Origin: an archaeon
GTDB lineage: Archaea; Methanobacteriota; Methanobacteria; Methanobacteriales; Methanobacteriaceae
Reading direction: 5' to 3'
Length of the DNA: 13,490 bases
Assembly: GCA_024409145.1 (NCBI GenBank)
Contig: JAKSUF010000017.1
Location: 1-13,490 of the forward strand
Positions 13,029-13,490 of the stretch are shown in pieces. The position numbers and the translations under genes were made by a program. The notes beneath the pieces were generated by a model. It saw only the letters and a program-made list of their open reading frames with translations, searched no databases and was not told the DNA's origin. Position 1 is the stretch's first letter; each line of letters begins with the position of its first letter.

Positions 13029-13079
13029 CATATCACTTTTTTAAATTTTAATGAATAAAAAATTAAATTATTCTAAAAA

Positions 13080-13086
13080 CTATAAA
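13080..13086 (-). promoter_or_regulatory. Possible internal TATA box between ehbA and ehbB
   Basis: On the minus strand this reads TTTATAG in the 132-bp spacer 13032-13163, about 52 bp before the ehbB start. Transcription would begin near 13056, leaving a leader of about 28 nt, like those proposed for the Cas4-like gene and azlC. The sequence match is only fair. Confidence 0.25.
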
Positions 13087-13163
13087 TCCAATATCATCAA
13101 ATAAAATATAATTTTAAATAAATCCCAAAAAGAATTCTAAATTAATACATTTAAAATTATTAC

Positions 13164-13478
13164 TTATTCAAACATTCCTTTAATATAAGGTTCAAAAGGA
13201 ATGACATCTTTAGCATCTCTTGGAGTAATGACTGCAACTTTAAGAATTTGGTTTTCAGTATCAATATCAACAGTTAAAGTTCCAGGGGTAAGAGTAATAC
13301 TATTTGCTAAAAATGTTTGAGATATTTCTCTTTTAAGCTTAGTTTCAATGTTAATAATTTGAGGATCATATTTATCTCCTTTAAATATAAGGACACACAT
13401 ACTTGCTGTTGATTTAATAATTTCACAAATTAAAACAATAAAATAAGCAATCCAATAATAAATTCTACTTAAAAACAT
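13164..13478 (-). CDS. ehbA: EhbA: MnhE-like subunit, first gene of the ehb operon
   Basis: A 104-residue protein with one N-terminal hydrophobic region (about 5-32) and a cytoplasmic domain. The MnhE signature ANSITLTPGTLTVDID is at 58-73. It is shorter at the N-terminus than Mrp MnhE (about 160 residues), in keeping with other hydrogenase-linked forms. GAGGT lies six bases before ATG 13478 (13484-13488 region), so the start is secure. The main operon promoter must be to the right of the window. A 132-bp AT-rich spacer separates it from ehbB. Confidence 0.9.
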   Translation of the reverse strand: MFLSRIYYWIAYFIVLICEIIKSTASMCVLIFKGDKYDPQIINIETKLKREISQTFLANSITLTPGTLTVDIDTENQILKVAVITPRDAKDVIPFEPYIKGMFE

Positions 13479-13490
13479 TTTTAAACCTCA

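Overview
The window looks like the chromosome of a very AT-rich, hydrogenotrophic methanogenic archaeon of the order Methanobacteriales (Methanobrevibacter or Methanosphaera type; the genus cannot be fixed from this window). Three things point there: a complete energy-converting hydrogenase B (ehb) cluster in the order ehbA to ehbQ, archaeal ribosome-binding sites of the GGTGAT/GGAGG type, and TATA-box promoters of the TTATATAA type. No rRNA, tRNA, transposase or CRISPR array was seen.

Right-hand 80% (about 2761-13478, all minus strand, transcribed right to left): seventeen genes, ehbA to ehbQ. EhbA-EhbJ are the membrane ion-translocating half, related to Mrp/Mbh Na+/H+ antiporter subunits (MnhE, F, G, DUF4040/MbhD, MnhC, MnhD, an uncharacterised membrane protein, MbhE-like, MnhB, and another uncharacterised membrane protein). 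EhbK (polyferredoxin) and EhbL (2x[4Fe-4S]) carry electrons. EhbM and EhbN are the small and large [NiFe] hydrogenase subunits and EhbO is the NuoH-like membrane anchor. EhbP is a small soluble protein and EhbQ an ACT-domain protein. By established knowledge of Ehb, the complex uses an ion gradient to drive reduction of low-potential ferredoxin with H2, chiefly for carbon assimilation. Most genes overlap or nearly touch. The exceptions are a 132-bp gap after ehbA and a 200-bp gap before ehbQ, and both hold possible internal promoters.

Middle (1366-2405, minus strand): azlC and azlD, a two-part branched-chain amino acid exporter with a 4-bp overlap. azlC lacks a canonical start codon at the position its homology demands. 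About 355 bp of AT-rich non-coding DNA (2406-2760) separates it from ehbQ and holds a promoter candidate, small palindromes and an 11-bp tandem repeat.

Left end (1-1248, plus strand): a perfect 15-bp tandem repeat (8.7 copies, starting at the window edge) that can be read as a repeated pentapeptide at the C-terminus of a gene entering from the left. It is followed by a Cas4-like Fe-S protein that keeps its four cysteines but seems to have lost the E-x-K nuclease motif. It converges on azlD across a pentanucleotide-repeat spacer.

The points most worth a second look are the 15-bp repeat, the apparently nuclease-dead Cas4-like protein, the azlC start, the repeat-bearing acidic tail of EhbL, the very cysteine-rich EhbK with one split cluster, and several start-codon corrections in the ehb operon.
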